DNA of 64,000 nt from CAKKQX01 sp963734595 (GTDB lineage Bacteria > Pseudomonadota > Gammaproteobacteria > Burkholderiales > SG8-41). The stretch spans positions 434,001-498,000 of the forward strand of contig CAVTHV010000014.1 of assembly GCA_963734595.1 (NCBI GenBank), given 5' to 3'. The notes under the pieces are model-generated. The model had not been told where the DNA came from. It did not search any database and saw only the letters and a program-made list of their open reading frames with translations. Each line of letters begins with the position of its first letter. Position 1 is the stretch's first letter. Made by a program: the position numbers and the translations under genes. Shown here piece after piece: positions 1 through 7,353 of the stretch.

Positions 1-370
1 CCCGCTCCTCCGGGGGCATGCGCTTCGTGTCGACAAAGCGCCAGTTCCGCTCATAGAGGCCGAAGGCATCCCGGTCGGTCAGGAATCGATCCGTCCTGTT
101 CCAGCACAGCAGCGCGAGGTTCGGGTAACGGCGGACGTCGACGATCGCGTCGTCGAGAAAACGCTCAAGATGCTCATCGAATCCATGAAGACCGGCCGCG
201 GCATGAAGCTTCTCCGCGAGCGGCGGGCGAACCTTGAGCTGGCAGAGCACGAGCCCGGCTTGCCTGTCCCGCGCGCGCTGGGCGCGCTTGGCGATGCGCA
301 GTTGTTCGGCGCGCGGCAGGGGATTGCTCCGCGGGCGGCCGGGGCCGCGCGCCACAGGGGTTTTTTTCAT
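1..370 (-). CDS. Hypothetical protein, 5' part only (runs off the window)
   Basis: Reading the minus strand from an ATG at 370 gives an open frame with no stop to position 1 (about 123 residues). The protein starts MKKTPVARGPGRPRSNPLPR, is basic at its N-terminus, has a predicted helical centre (PPLAEKLHAAAG, FDEHLERFLDDAI) and ends in the window with YERNWRFVDTKRM. I do not recognise the family. The size, basic N-terminus and operator-like promoter suggest a small DNA-binding or antitoxin-like regulator; this is inference only. The 3' end and any partner gene lie outside the window. Confidence 0.55.
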   Translation of the reverse strand, partial: MKKTPVARGPGRPRSNPLPRAEQLRIAKRAQRARDRQAGLVLCQLKVRPPLAEKLHAAAGLHGFDEHLERFLDDAIVDVRRYPNLALLCWNRTDRFLTDRDAFGLYERNWRFVDTKRMPPEER

Positions 371-375
371 GAGGG

Positions 376-405
376 CATCCTAGGTTAATTAGGATGTCAT
401 GTCAA
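376..405 (-). promoter_or_regulatory. Sigma70-type promoter overlapped by an inverted repeat
   Basis: On the minus strand TTGACA (405-400) is followed after 17 nt by TAGGAT (382-377). A perfect 7-bp inverted repeat, CATCCTA (376-382) and TAGGATG (390-396) with a 7-nt centre, covers the -10 element and spacer, as expected for a repressor operator. The -10 element ends only 6 nt before the ATG at 370, so the transcript may be leaderless or translation may begin further in. Confidence 0.5.
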
Positions 406-507
406 CATAATTAAAAACGCGGTTCCATGCATTCAACAGCCTGCGTGGCGGCGGATTTATCGAAGGTAGCGGCGCACCCAGGGAAAGTCTGATCAGGCAC
501 AGTAATT

Positions 508-595
508 GTCATTCCCGCGAAGGCGGGAAACCAGATCACTCGGAAACTTGCTGGATCCCCGCTTTCGCGGGGATGACTCAATCAGGGGTTCCCTA
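508..595. repeat. Dispersed palindromic repeat, copy 1 (dRS3/REP-like)
   Basis: An element of about 88 bp with arms TCATTCCCGCGAAGGCGGGA and CCCCGCTTTCGCGGGGATGA, each a small hairpin, and a tail ending TTCCCTAG. A second copy with the same arms and tail lies at 4830-4918. The TTCCCGCGAAGGCGGGAA core resembles short dispersed repeats of betaproteobacteria such as Neisseria dRS3. Its last bases supply the stop codon of the minus-strand LVIVD gene. Confidence 0.8.
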
Positions 596-1920
596 GCCCG
601 GCCGGTTGAACTCCAGAATATCGAACCCCGCATAGCGGTCGACGATGTACACCAGCCCGCGGTCGTCGACATCGACGTCGTTGGTCTGCGGCGCGGCCTT
701 GCCCGGCGGCCGGTTCGGGAATGAAGTGGCCGACTTCCTGCGGCGCGCGTCGGGTCGGCGATGTCGACGATGCGCAGGCCGCCCGCAAACCACGCGCAGT
801 AGACCAGCGTGTCTTTCATGTGCTCCTGGAACTGGTGCGCGCCGAAACGCCCGGGCGCGGCGCGGCTCCACGGCGAATCGAGTTCGCTCACCTCGAATAT
901 CGCAAGCGGCTGGATCTTCGCGAGATCGGTGATGTCGAACATCCACAGGCAGCCGTGCGGGCGGCCGCGGCGCCGCTCCATTTCCTCGGCGCTGTGCGCG
1001 TGGTCTTCCTCGTCGATCGCAACCGCGATCTGCCTGCCGTCGATCGCGAACGGCACGGCCATGAAGGTGTGCGACGGCTCCGGAAACGGCGGATGGTAGT
1101 TGTAGGCGCCGATGGTGCGCGGCTTGCGGATGTCGGACGACGTCGATCACGCGCACGCCGCCGTGCCAGCAGCCGGCACACAGCCGGTCGCCGACGCGCA
1201 GCGTGTGGTGCAGGCGGTGCTGCCGCCCCGGCCATGACGGCTTCTCGCCGCCGGCGAGGTGCTGGCCCGGCATCCACCAGCGCGAGACTTCCTCGGGCTT
1301 CGCCGGATTGCGGATGTCGTAGATCACCAGGATGTTGCCGATATAGCCTGCCATCTCGGTCGAGATGTAGGCGTAGTTCGCGTCCATGTCGAAGCGGTGC
1401 ACGCCGATGCCGCGGGTTTTCTGGAAATGGATCAGTTTCGGTTTGGTTTTGTCCGACACGTCGTAGAGCTGAAGCCGCCGTGCTCGTAGGGCTTGCGCTC
1501 GGCCTCCTCGACCGCCGGGATGTCGGCGACCGCCGACGCCGAGCTTCGCCGCGAGTTCGGCGTGGGTCGGCGTCGCGGCCGAGTTCCGCGCGCAGCCGCG
1601 CGCGCAGCTTCGGCAGTTCGTCGGCCTTGCGGCCGATCGCGGTCATGTTGCGCTCGCTGTTGACGATCATGATGTCGCCGATCACGCGCGCCTTGTGGCT
1701 GTGCGAGGTCGGATCGTCGAGGAAAATCTGCGACACGATGCGCGGCTTTCGCGGGTCGGACACGTCGAGGATGCGTGGTGCCGAGCTGCTCCTTGTTCGG
1801 GATGTGGCCGATGTAGGCGTAATGGCCCGCGACGTAGACCTGGCCCGCGCCCGGCAGCTCGAGACGGGAGAGGCGTTTGACGTTGCGCGCGAGCGGCGCG
1901 GCGTGCTGCGATGCATCCAT
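593..1920 (-). pseudogene. LVIVD-repeat (beta-propeller-like) protein, seven frame disruptions
   Basis: From the ATG at 1920 (AGGGA about 8 nt upstream) the coding signal runs to a TAG at 593 but switches frame seven times. Stitched together it gives about 440 residues with repeated blade-like segments ending in motifs such as ILDVSDPRKP, YDVSDKTKP, VIYDIRNPAKP and LRIVDIADP, the signature of LVIVD-repeat proteins; other family-like stretches are GVHRFDMDANYAYISTEM and GLVYIVDRYAGFDILEF. Apparent indels lie near 1773, 1565, 1531, 1471, 1138, 745 and 711; all are +1 except the one near 1471 (-1). The stop lies inside a dispersed repeat, so the C-terminus may also be altered. The role is unknown; homologues are often secreted or choice-of-anchor proteins. 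It could be a decaying gene or a stretch of poor sequence. Confidence 0.75.
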
Positions 1921-1999
1921 GATTCGTTCCCTGGCGTTTCGTGTCGAGGCGGAAATTTTACCTTACATCCACTCGCCGGGTCGTGGGTGAAACCTGCCG

Positions 2000-2029
2000 T
2001 TGCGGCGCCTGCGGCCGATGCGGCATAAT
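2000..2029 (+). promoter_or_regulatory. Putative sigma70 promoter for the dehydratase gene
   Basis: TTGCGG (2000-2005) and CATAAT (2024-2029) are separated by 18 nt, about 70 nt upstream of the ATG at 2097, in the divergent region between the LVIVD gene and the dehydratase. Confidence 0.45.
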
Positions 2030-2096
2030 CGCTGAATAAAACGCGGGTGCGCACGGCATCCGAAGAATCCGACCCTGTCCCGAGGAAAACCACCCC

Positions 2097-3830
2097 ATGG
2101 CGCGCGCCCGAAAACAGCCGCATGAACTGCGCAGTCACCGCTGGTTCGGCGCCAAGGATTTGCGTTCGTTCGCGCACCGCTCGCGCACGCTGCAGATGGG
2201 ATACACGCGGGAGGATTTTGCCGGCAAGCCGGTGATCGCGATCATCAACACCTGGAGCGACGTCAATCCCTGCCATGCGCATTTCCGGATTCGCGCAGAA
2301 GAAGTGAAGCGCGGCGTGTGGCAGGCCGGCGGCTTCCCGCTGGAGATGCCGGCGATCGCGCTCGCCGAACCGTTTCAGAAGCCGTCGACGATGCTCTATC
2401 GCAACCTGCTCGCGATGGAAACCGAGGAGTTGCTGCGTTCCTATCCGGTCGACGGCGCGGTGCTGATGGGCGGCTGCGACAAGACGACGCCGGCGCTCAT
2501 CATGGGCGCGACGAGCATGAACCTGCCGGCGATTTTCGTGCCGGCGGGACCGATGCTGCGCGGCAACTGGCACGGCCAGCCGCTCGGCTCGGGAACCGAT
2601 GCCTGGAAATACTGGGCGGAACTCCGGGCCGGCAACATCGACGAGAACGACTGGCGCGAGGTCGAAGACGGCAGCGCGCGCTCGTACGGCCATTGCATGA
2701 CGATGGGCACGGCCTCGACCATGACTTCGGTGGCCGAGACGCTGGGTTTGACGCTGCCCGGCGCGGCCTCGATTCCGGCGCCCGACTCGAACCATGCGCG
2801 CATGGCATCCAACAGCGGGCGGCGCATCGTCGAGATGGTGTGGGAGGACCTCAAGCCAACGGACATCCTGACGCGCGAGGCGTTCGACAATGCGATTACC
2901 GTGATTCACGCGCTGTCGGGTTCGACCAACGCGATCATTCATCTGATTGCGATGGCAGGCCGCGCCGGAATCGGGCTCGATCTCGAACGTTTCGATGAAC
3001 TTGCGCGCAGAACGCCGGTGCTCGCCAATATCCGGCCCGCAGGCGACAAGTACCTGATGGAAGATTTCTATTATGCGGGCGGCTTGCGCGCGATGCTCGC
3101 CGAGCTCGGGAACTTGCTGGTCACCGGGTGCGCCACGGTCAACGGCAAAACGCTCGGCGAAAATATCGCCGGAGCGAAAATCTACAACGACGACGTGATT
3201 CGTACGCGCGCCAATCCGCTTTCAGCGAGCGGCGGTCTGGCCGTGCTGCACGGCAACCTCGCGCCCAACGGCGCGGTGATCAAGCCGACTGCCGCCGAGG
3301 CGCGTCTGCTGAAACACACCGGACCCGCGGTGGTGTTCTCCGATTACAACGACATGGCCGCGCGCATCGACGACGAATCGCTGAAGGTCGACGAAAACTC
3401 GGTGCTGGTGCTGCGGCACGCGGGGCCGCTCGGCGGGCCCGGCATGCCGGAATGGGGCCAGCTGCCGATCCCGAAGAAACTGCTGAAAAAGGGCGTGCGC
3501 GACATGGTGCGGATTTCGGACGCGCGCATGAGCGGCACTTCTTATGGCGCGTGCGTGCTGCACATCGCTCCCGAATCTTTCGTCGGCGGGCCATTGGCGC
3601 TGGTGCGCGATGGCGATCTGATCGAGCTCGACGTCGAGCGCCGCAAGCTCGAACTGAAAGTGAGCGAGGAAGAATTGGCGAAACGCCGCGCAACGTGGCG
3701 GCAATCGCCGATGCCCTATGCGCGCGGCTACGGCGCGCTTTATGCGCAGCACATCACCCAGGCGGACCAGGGCTGCGATTTCGATTTTCTGCATGATGGG
3801 CCGCCGACGCCGGATCCTGAAATTCATTAA
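2097..3830 (+). CDS. IlvD/Edd-family dehydratase, probable L-arabinonate (pentonate) dehydratase
   Basis: 577 residues. Iron-sulfur/Mg-dependent dehydratase of the IlvD/Edd superfamily. Cluster cysteines are visible at C59 (VNPCHAHF), C127 (GGCDKTTPA) and C200 (YGHCMTMGT), the arrangement I recall from sugar-acid dehydratases such as rhizobial L-arabinonate dehydratase. The catalytic serine is in SDARMSGTSYG (S479). Length and motifs (GPMLRGNW, GNLAPNGAVIKP) fit the sugar-acid branch better than biosynthetic IlvD (about 555-615 aa, KDRPATGRA-like start). Such enzymes convert an aldonate to its 2-keto-3-deoxy acid, and the HpcH/HpaI aldolase downstream would split that product. ATG at 2097 with GAGG at 2082-2085. 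Exact substrate is inferred; xylonate or another aldonate is possible. Confidence 0.85.
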   Translation: MARARKQPHELRSHRWFGAKDLRSFAHRSRTLQMGYTREDFAGKPVIAIINTWSDVNPCHAHFRIRAEEVKRGVWQAGGFPLEMPAIALAEPFQKPSTMLYRNLLAMETEELLRSYPVDGAVLMGGCDKTTPALIMGATSMNLPAIFVPAGPMLRGNWHGQPLGSGTDAWKYWAELRAGNIDENDWREVEDGSARSYGHCMTMGTASTMTSVAETLGLTLPGAASIPAPDSNHARMASNSGRRIVEMVWEDLKPTDILTREAFDNAITVIHALSGSTNAIIHLIAMAGRAGIGLDLERFDELARRTPVLANIRPAGDKYLMEDFYYAGGLRAMLAELGNLLVTGCATVNGKTLGENIAGAKIYNDDVIRTRANPLSASGGLAVLHGNLAPNGAVIKPTAAEARLLKHTGPAVVFSDYNDMAARIDDESLKVDENSVLVLRHAGPLGGPGMPEWGQLPIPKKLLKKGVRDMVRISDARMSGTSYGACVLHIAPESFVGGPLALVRDGDLIELDVERRKLELKVSEEELAKRRATWRQSPMPYARGYGALYAQHITQADQGCDFDFLHDGPPTPDPEIH

Positions 3831-3837
3831 AAGCGAT

Positions 3838-4028
3838 GGCACAGAGAACACAGAGATCACAGAGAATGCTGTCAATGAGGTCATGGATCGAGATATGGAA
3901 AGACTGTATAGAATAAGCGACAGAGTCGTAACCTTTCCGTTTCCGGACGGGAAGTTGTGCCTTGGTCGCTGGGTGAACTATCGTTGAAAAATAGGATTTT
4001 CTCTGTGTTCTCTGTGCCCTCTGTGGCT
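3838..4028. repeat. Inverted repeat of CACAGAG units between dehydratase and aldolase
   Basis: Left arm 3838-3866 contains GGCACAGAGAACACAGAG and right arm 3998-4028 contains its complement CTCTGTGTTCTCTGTGCC. The arms flank about 130 bp with no convincing gene. CACAGAG-type repeats occur dispersed in many proteobacterial genomes. The right arm sits just before the aldolase ribosome binding site. Confidence 0.7.
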
Positions 4029-4044
4029 AAAAGGGAGTTTTACA

Positions 4045-4806
4045 ATGGAATTGCCAGTCAACAAATTCAAACAAGCCATCAAATCGGGCAAGCCGCAGAT
4101 CGGCATCTGGTCGAGCCTGTGCAGCCACATTTCAGCGGAAGTATTGTCGGACGCCGGATTCGACTGGGTGCTGCTCGACAGCGAGCATTCGCCCAACGAG
4201 CTGCCGATCGTGCAGAACCAGCTCGACGCGATGATCGGCAGCAGCGCCGAGCCCATCGTGCGTCCGGCGTGGAACGACACGGTGCTCATCAAGCGTTTCC
4301 TCGACATCGGCGCGCGGACGCTGCTGCTGCCCTATGTGCAGAATGCGGAGGAGGCGCGGCGCGCGGTGGCCGCCACGCGCTATCCGCCGCAAGGCGTGCG
4401 CGGCGTGTCCGGCTGCACGCGCGCCAACCGCTACGGGCGCATCAAGGATTATTTCAAGCGCGTGCACGACGAGTTGTGCGTGCTGGTGCAGGTCGAGACC
4501 CGCGCCGCCATGGCGAATCTCGAGGAAATCGCCGCGGTCGAAGGCGTCGACGGCGTGTTCATCGGCCCCAATGATCTCGCCGCCGACATGGGCTACCTCG
4601 GCAACTGGCAGCATCCGGAAGTATGGAAAGTGATGGAAGACGCGGCGAAGCGGATCAAGAAAGCCGGCAAGGCGCCCGGCATCCTGGTGGGTGAAGCGGA
4701 CGGCAAGCGCTGCCTCGATATGGGTTATCTGTTCGTCGCCGTCGGTTCCGATCTGGTGATGCTCGCGCGCGGCAGCGAGGCGCTGGCCGCGAAGTTCAAG
4801 GGCTAA
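4045..4806 (+). CDS. HpcH/HpaI-family aldolase (2-keto-3-deoxy sugar-acid type)
   Basis: 253 residues, class II pyruvate aldolase fold. Visible family residues: H48 in LDSEHSPNE (general base), R73 in RPAWND, metal ligands E151 in VQVETRAAM and D177 in GPNDLAADMG. It would cleave a 2-keto-3-deoxy acid to pyruvate plus an aldehyde. Next to the pentonate dehydratase the likely reaction is 2-keto-3-deoxypentonate to pyruvate and glycolaldehyde, but 2,4-dihydroxyhept-2-enedioate or a hexonate derivative is also possible. Ribosome binding site AAAGGGAG precedes the ATG. Probably co-transcribed with the dehydratase unless the intervening repeat terminates transcription. Confidence 0.88.
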   Translation: MELPVNKFKQAIKSGKPQIGIWSSLCSHISAEVLSDAGFDWVLLDSEHSPNELPIVQNQLDAMIGSSAEPIVRPAWNDTVLIKRFLDIGARTLLLPYVQNAEEARRAVAATRYPPQGVRGVSGCTRANRYGRIKDYFKRVHDELCVLVQVETRAAMANLEEIAAVEGVDGVFIGPNDLAADMGYLGNWQHPEVWKVMEDAAKRIKKAGKAPGILVGEADGKRCLDMGYLFVAVGSDLVMLARGSEALAAKFKG

Positions 4807-4829
4807 AGGCGAGGTCGCTGCCCTGGTTT

Positions 4830-4918
4830 GTCATTCCCGCGAAGGCGGGAATCCAAGATGCTCAGGTGGTTACTGGATCCCCGCCTTCGCGGGGATGACG
4901 TAGTCAGAGATTCCTTAG
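4830..4918. repeat. Dispersed palindromic repeat, copy 2
   Basis: Second copy of the element at 508-595, same orientation: arm TCATTCCCGCGAAGGCGGGA, a variable centre of about 25 nt, arm CCCCGCCTTCGCGGGGATGA, tail ending TTCCTTAG. It lies directly after the aldolase stop and could fold into two hairpins in the mRNA. Confidence 0.8.
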
Positions 4919-4929
4919 CGAAGATGTAA

Positions 4930-4956
4930 TTGGCGTCACCGCAGGATTAATATAAT
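4930..4956 (+). promoter_or_regulatory. Putative promoter of the ABC importer operon
   Basis: A perfect TATAAT at 4951-4956 is preceded by TTGGCG at 4930-4935 (15-nt spacing, shorter than optimal). It lies about 70 nt upstream of the ATPase start, downstream of the dispersed repeat. Confidence 0.45.
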
Positions 4957-4987
4957 CCGTTGTTTTTAAAAGAGTATTTAACGCGGA

Positions 4988-5016
4988 TCAGCAGAAAGTT
5001 CTTCTGCTGAAGGAGG
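4988..5016 (+). promoter_or_regulatory. Perfect 9-bp hairpin abutting the Shine-Dalgarno of the ABC operon
   Basis: TCAGCAGAA (4988-4996), loop AGTTC, TTCTGCTGA (5002-5010), followed immediately by AGGAGG (5011-5016). The stem ends one base before the ribosome binding site, which suits translational control or a symmetric operator in the leader. Confidence 0.5.
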
Positions 5017-5025
5017 ATACGACGA

Positions 5026-5775
5026 GTGGCCGAGTCAATCGAAGTACGCAATATCAGCTATGAATACGACACGGCTGCGGGAGCGGTGCTGGCAGTCAAA
5101 GATGTCAGCTTCAGTGTCGCCGACACCGAGTTTCTATGCGTGCTGGGTCCTTCGGGTTGCGGCAAGACCACGATACTCAACATGCTTGCCGGGTTTCTCA
5201 AACCGACGCGCGGCGAGATTCTGATCGGGGGCAATCCGGTCGTCGGCCAAGGCCAGGACCGCGGCGTGGTGTTCCAGGATTTTGCGCAGCTTTTCCCCTG
5301 GCGCACCGCGCGGCACAACGTGGAATTCGGTCTCGAGATGCGCGGCATGCCTGAAAAGGAGCGCCGCGAAACCGCGCTGCATTTTCTGAAACTGGTCAAA
5401 CTCGAAAAATTCGCGGATGTCTATCCGCACCAGCTCTCGGGCGGCATGCAGCAGCGCGTGGCGATCGCGCGCGCGCTGGCCTACAACCCCGGCGTGCTAT
5501 TGATGGACGAGCCGTTCGCAGCGCTCGACGCGATGACACGCGACGAGATGCAGAAGCAGCTGACGGAGGTCTGGCAGGAAACGAAAAAAACCATCGTCTA
5601 CATTACCCACAACGTCGCGGAAGCGGTCTACCTCGCAGACCAGGTGCTGGTGCTCGCCGCGCATCCGGGCACCGTGAAGAAGATGATCCGGCTCGATCTG
5701 CCGCGTCCGCGCGATCCGCTGAGCCTGGAATTCGTAAACATGCAGCGCGAGGTCATGAGTCACCTTATACACTGA
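5026..5775 (+). CDS. ABC transporter ATP-binding protein (SsuB/TauB/NrtD family)
   Basis: 249 residues, GTG start with AGGAGG nine bases upstream. Nucleotide-binding domain motifs in order: Walker A LGPSGCGKTT, Q-loop VVFQDFAQLFPW, signature LSGGMQQRVAIARAL, Walker B VLLMDEPFAALDA, switch YITHNVAEAV. This subfamily energises importers of sulfonates, taurine, nitrate, thiamine precursors and similar small molecules. First gene of an operon with a binding protein and two permeases. Substrate not determinable from sequence. Confidence 0.92.
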   Translation: MAESIEVRNISYEYDTAAGAVLAVKDVSFSVADTEFLCVLGPSGCGKTTILNMLAGFLKPTRGEILIGGNPVVGQGQDRGVVFQDFAQLFPWRTARHNVEFGLEMRGMPEKERRETALHFLKLVKLEKFADVYPHQLSGGMQQRVAIARALAYNPGVLLMDEPFAALDAMTRDEMQKQLTEVWQETKKTIVYITHNVAEAVYLADQVLVLAAHPGTVKKMIRLDLPRPRDPLSLEFVNMQREVMSHLIH

Positions 5776-5920
5776 AGCGGGTGAAACGCAGCGCGCCGGG
5801 TTGACAGCCCGGCACGACAGCCTTAGAGTTTTCATGCCCAGCAGGAATTTTTCGTCGGCGCAGGATAATCAGAATGCAAACGCGCCGGCAATCCATCATC
5901 ACTAATAACAGGAGGATGTC

Positions 5921-7012
5921 ATGACTCAGTCTATTTCCCGTCGCAAGGCCCTGACGCTTTTAGGTAGTGGCGCGCTCGCCGCCGCTTTCCCCGCCGTAAC
6001 CCTGCGGGCGCAGGGGAGCGGGCCGCTTCACCTCGGAATCCAGACCACGATCTGGGGCGCGGTCGCCATCGTGGCGGAGGCGGAGAAAACATTCGAGAAG
6101 GCCGGCGTAAACGTTATCGTGGACAAGTTCGATTCCGGCGCGAACGCGCGCGATGCGATGATCGGCGGTCACATCGACCTGGTGTCGATCGGCGCGACGC
6201 CCTTCATCACCGGCGTTGCGAAAAGCGACCTGGTGGCGATCGGGATGGTGGCCTACGCCGGCGGCACGCTGGCGCTGGTCGCATCCAAGAAATCCGGAAT
6301 CAAGAACGTGGCCGGGCTCAAAGGCAAGAAAATCGCCTCGCAGCTGGGTTCGCAGACCGACTTCGTATTCCAGAACAAGATCATGCCGGCCTTCGGCTTG
6401 AAGAAGGACGACTACCAGGTCGTCAACGTCAAGTTCCGCGACCACGTGTCGGCGATGGCGAGCGGCTCGGTGGATGCTTTCGCCGGCGTCGAGCCTTATC
6501 CGGCGGTGGCAGAGGTGGAAGGGTTGGGAACCATACTCACCGACTACTCCAAATACGACATCGTTCCCGTCATTCTCGGCACCAACAACACGGTGCTCAA
6601 GAACCGGCAGGACGATCTGGTCAAGTTCATGCACGGCTGGATCGCGGCATCGAACCTGTGCCGGAACGACCCCGCGAAGGCCGCCAATATCATTGGAAAC
6701 TTCTTCCGGGCAAAAGGCTACAAGATGAAGGATGACATCTTCAAGGTCGCCTTGAGCCATATGGATGTCACGCCCTCTTTCAAGCCGGAACTCAAGGACT
6801 ACCTGACCGGAGTGGCCAACACCATGGTCGGCCGCGGGTTTCGCGTGGTGGAGGACATTCTTCTGCCGACGGTGACTTTCGGCTATCCGATCCGGGATTG
6901 GCTTACGCGCCGCTCTTCGTCCTGTGGTTCGGGCTCGGCGATGTTCCCGCCGTGCTGCTGGTCGGCGTCGCGTCGTGTTTCATCATCATCGTCAATTCCT
7001 GGAAAGGCGTGA
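5921..7012 (+). CDS. ABC transporter substrate-binding protein (NMT1/SsuA-like), fused out of frame to permease DNA at its 3' end
   Basis: The genuine binding-protein sequence runs from the ATG at 5921 (AGGAGG upstream) to about 6901 (about 327 residues). It starts with a twin-arginine-like signal, SRRKALTLLGSGALAA, cut near AQG. The body fits NMT1/THI5-like periplasmic proteins (FDSGANARDAMIGGHIDL, ASQLGSQTDF, AGVEPYPAV) and ends at FGYPIRDW, near the natural C-terminus. Beyond that the frame reads permease DNA out of register (LTRRSSSCGS...) to 7012. The native end and the start of the next gene appear deleted. Captures the unknown ligand in the periplasm for the ATPase upstream. Confidence 0.82.
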   Translation: MTQSISRRKALTLLGSGALAAAFPAVTLRAQGSGPLHLGIQTTIWGAVAIVAEAEKTFEKAGVNVIVDKFDSGANARDAMIGGHIDLVSIGATPFITGVAKSDLVAIGMVAYAGGTLALVASKKSGIKNVAGLKGKKIASQLGSQTDFVFQNKIMPAFGLKKDDYQVVNVKFRDHVSAMASGSVDAFAGVEPYPAVAEVEGLGTILTDYSKYDIVPVILGTNNTVLKNRQDDLVKFMHGWIAASNLCRNDPAKAANIIGNFFRAKGYKMKDDIFKVALSHMDVTPSFKPELKDYLTGVANTMVGRGFRVVEDILLPTVTFGYPIRDWLTRRSSSCGSGSAMFPPCCWSASRRVSSSSSIPGKA

Positions 7013-7353
7013 AAGCGGTCAAGCCCGTCTGGCTGCGCGCCGCCCAGGTCATGGGTGCGGGCGAGCGGCAGATATTCTGGAAAATCATGATCCCGGGAGC
7101 GCTGCCCTACATCCTGACCGGCCTGAGGCTGGGACTTGCGCAGGCGTGGCGCATCCTGGTTGCGGTAGAAATGCTGATGTCGGTCGAAAAGGGCCTCGGC
7201 TGGATGATCTTCGGCGCGCAACAGTTCTTGAATACCGATGTGATGCTTTCCGGGATCGCCGTGATCGGCCTGGTGGGCGTGCTGCTGGAGAAGCAGGTAT
7301 TCGCGAGACTCGAGCGCTATACGGTGGTGCGCTGGGGGATGCTGACCGCATGA
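6890..7353 (+). pseudogene. ABC transporter permease, 5'-truncated (C-terminal half only)
   Basis: In a different frame from the binding protein, sequence beginning LAYAPLFVLWFGLGDVPAV and ending ERYTVVRWGMLTA is the C-terminal ~150 residues of a SsuC/TauC-type inner-membrane permease. It includes the ATPase-contacting EAA-like loop (RAAQVMGAGERQIFWKIMIP). The intact second permease shows that roughly 110 N-terminal residues are missing. There is no start codon in a plausible position. The 3' end overlaps the next permease by ATGA, as in an intact operon. Confidence 0.8.

Noticed and set aside
888..2942. 684-codon minus-strand frame spanning the LVIVD gene, promoter region and dehydratase
   Set aside because: Only its 888-1920 part overlaps one frame of the LVIVD gene; the rest is antisense to the dehydratase and not a fusion protein.
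2097..3830. Biosynthetic dihydroxy-acid dehydratase (ilvD)
   Set aside because: Length, N-terminus, cysteine spacing and the adjacent aldolase fit the sugar-acid dehydratase branch better, although IlvD activity is not excluded.
3889..3987. Small open frame between the CACAGAG arms
   Set aside because: About 30 codons without ribosome binding site or recognisable similarity; treated as part of the repeat element.
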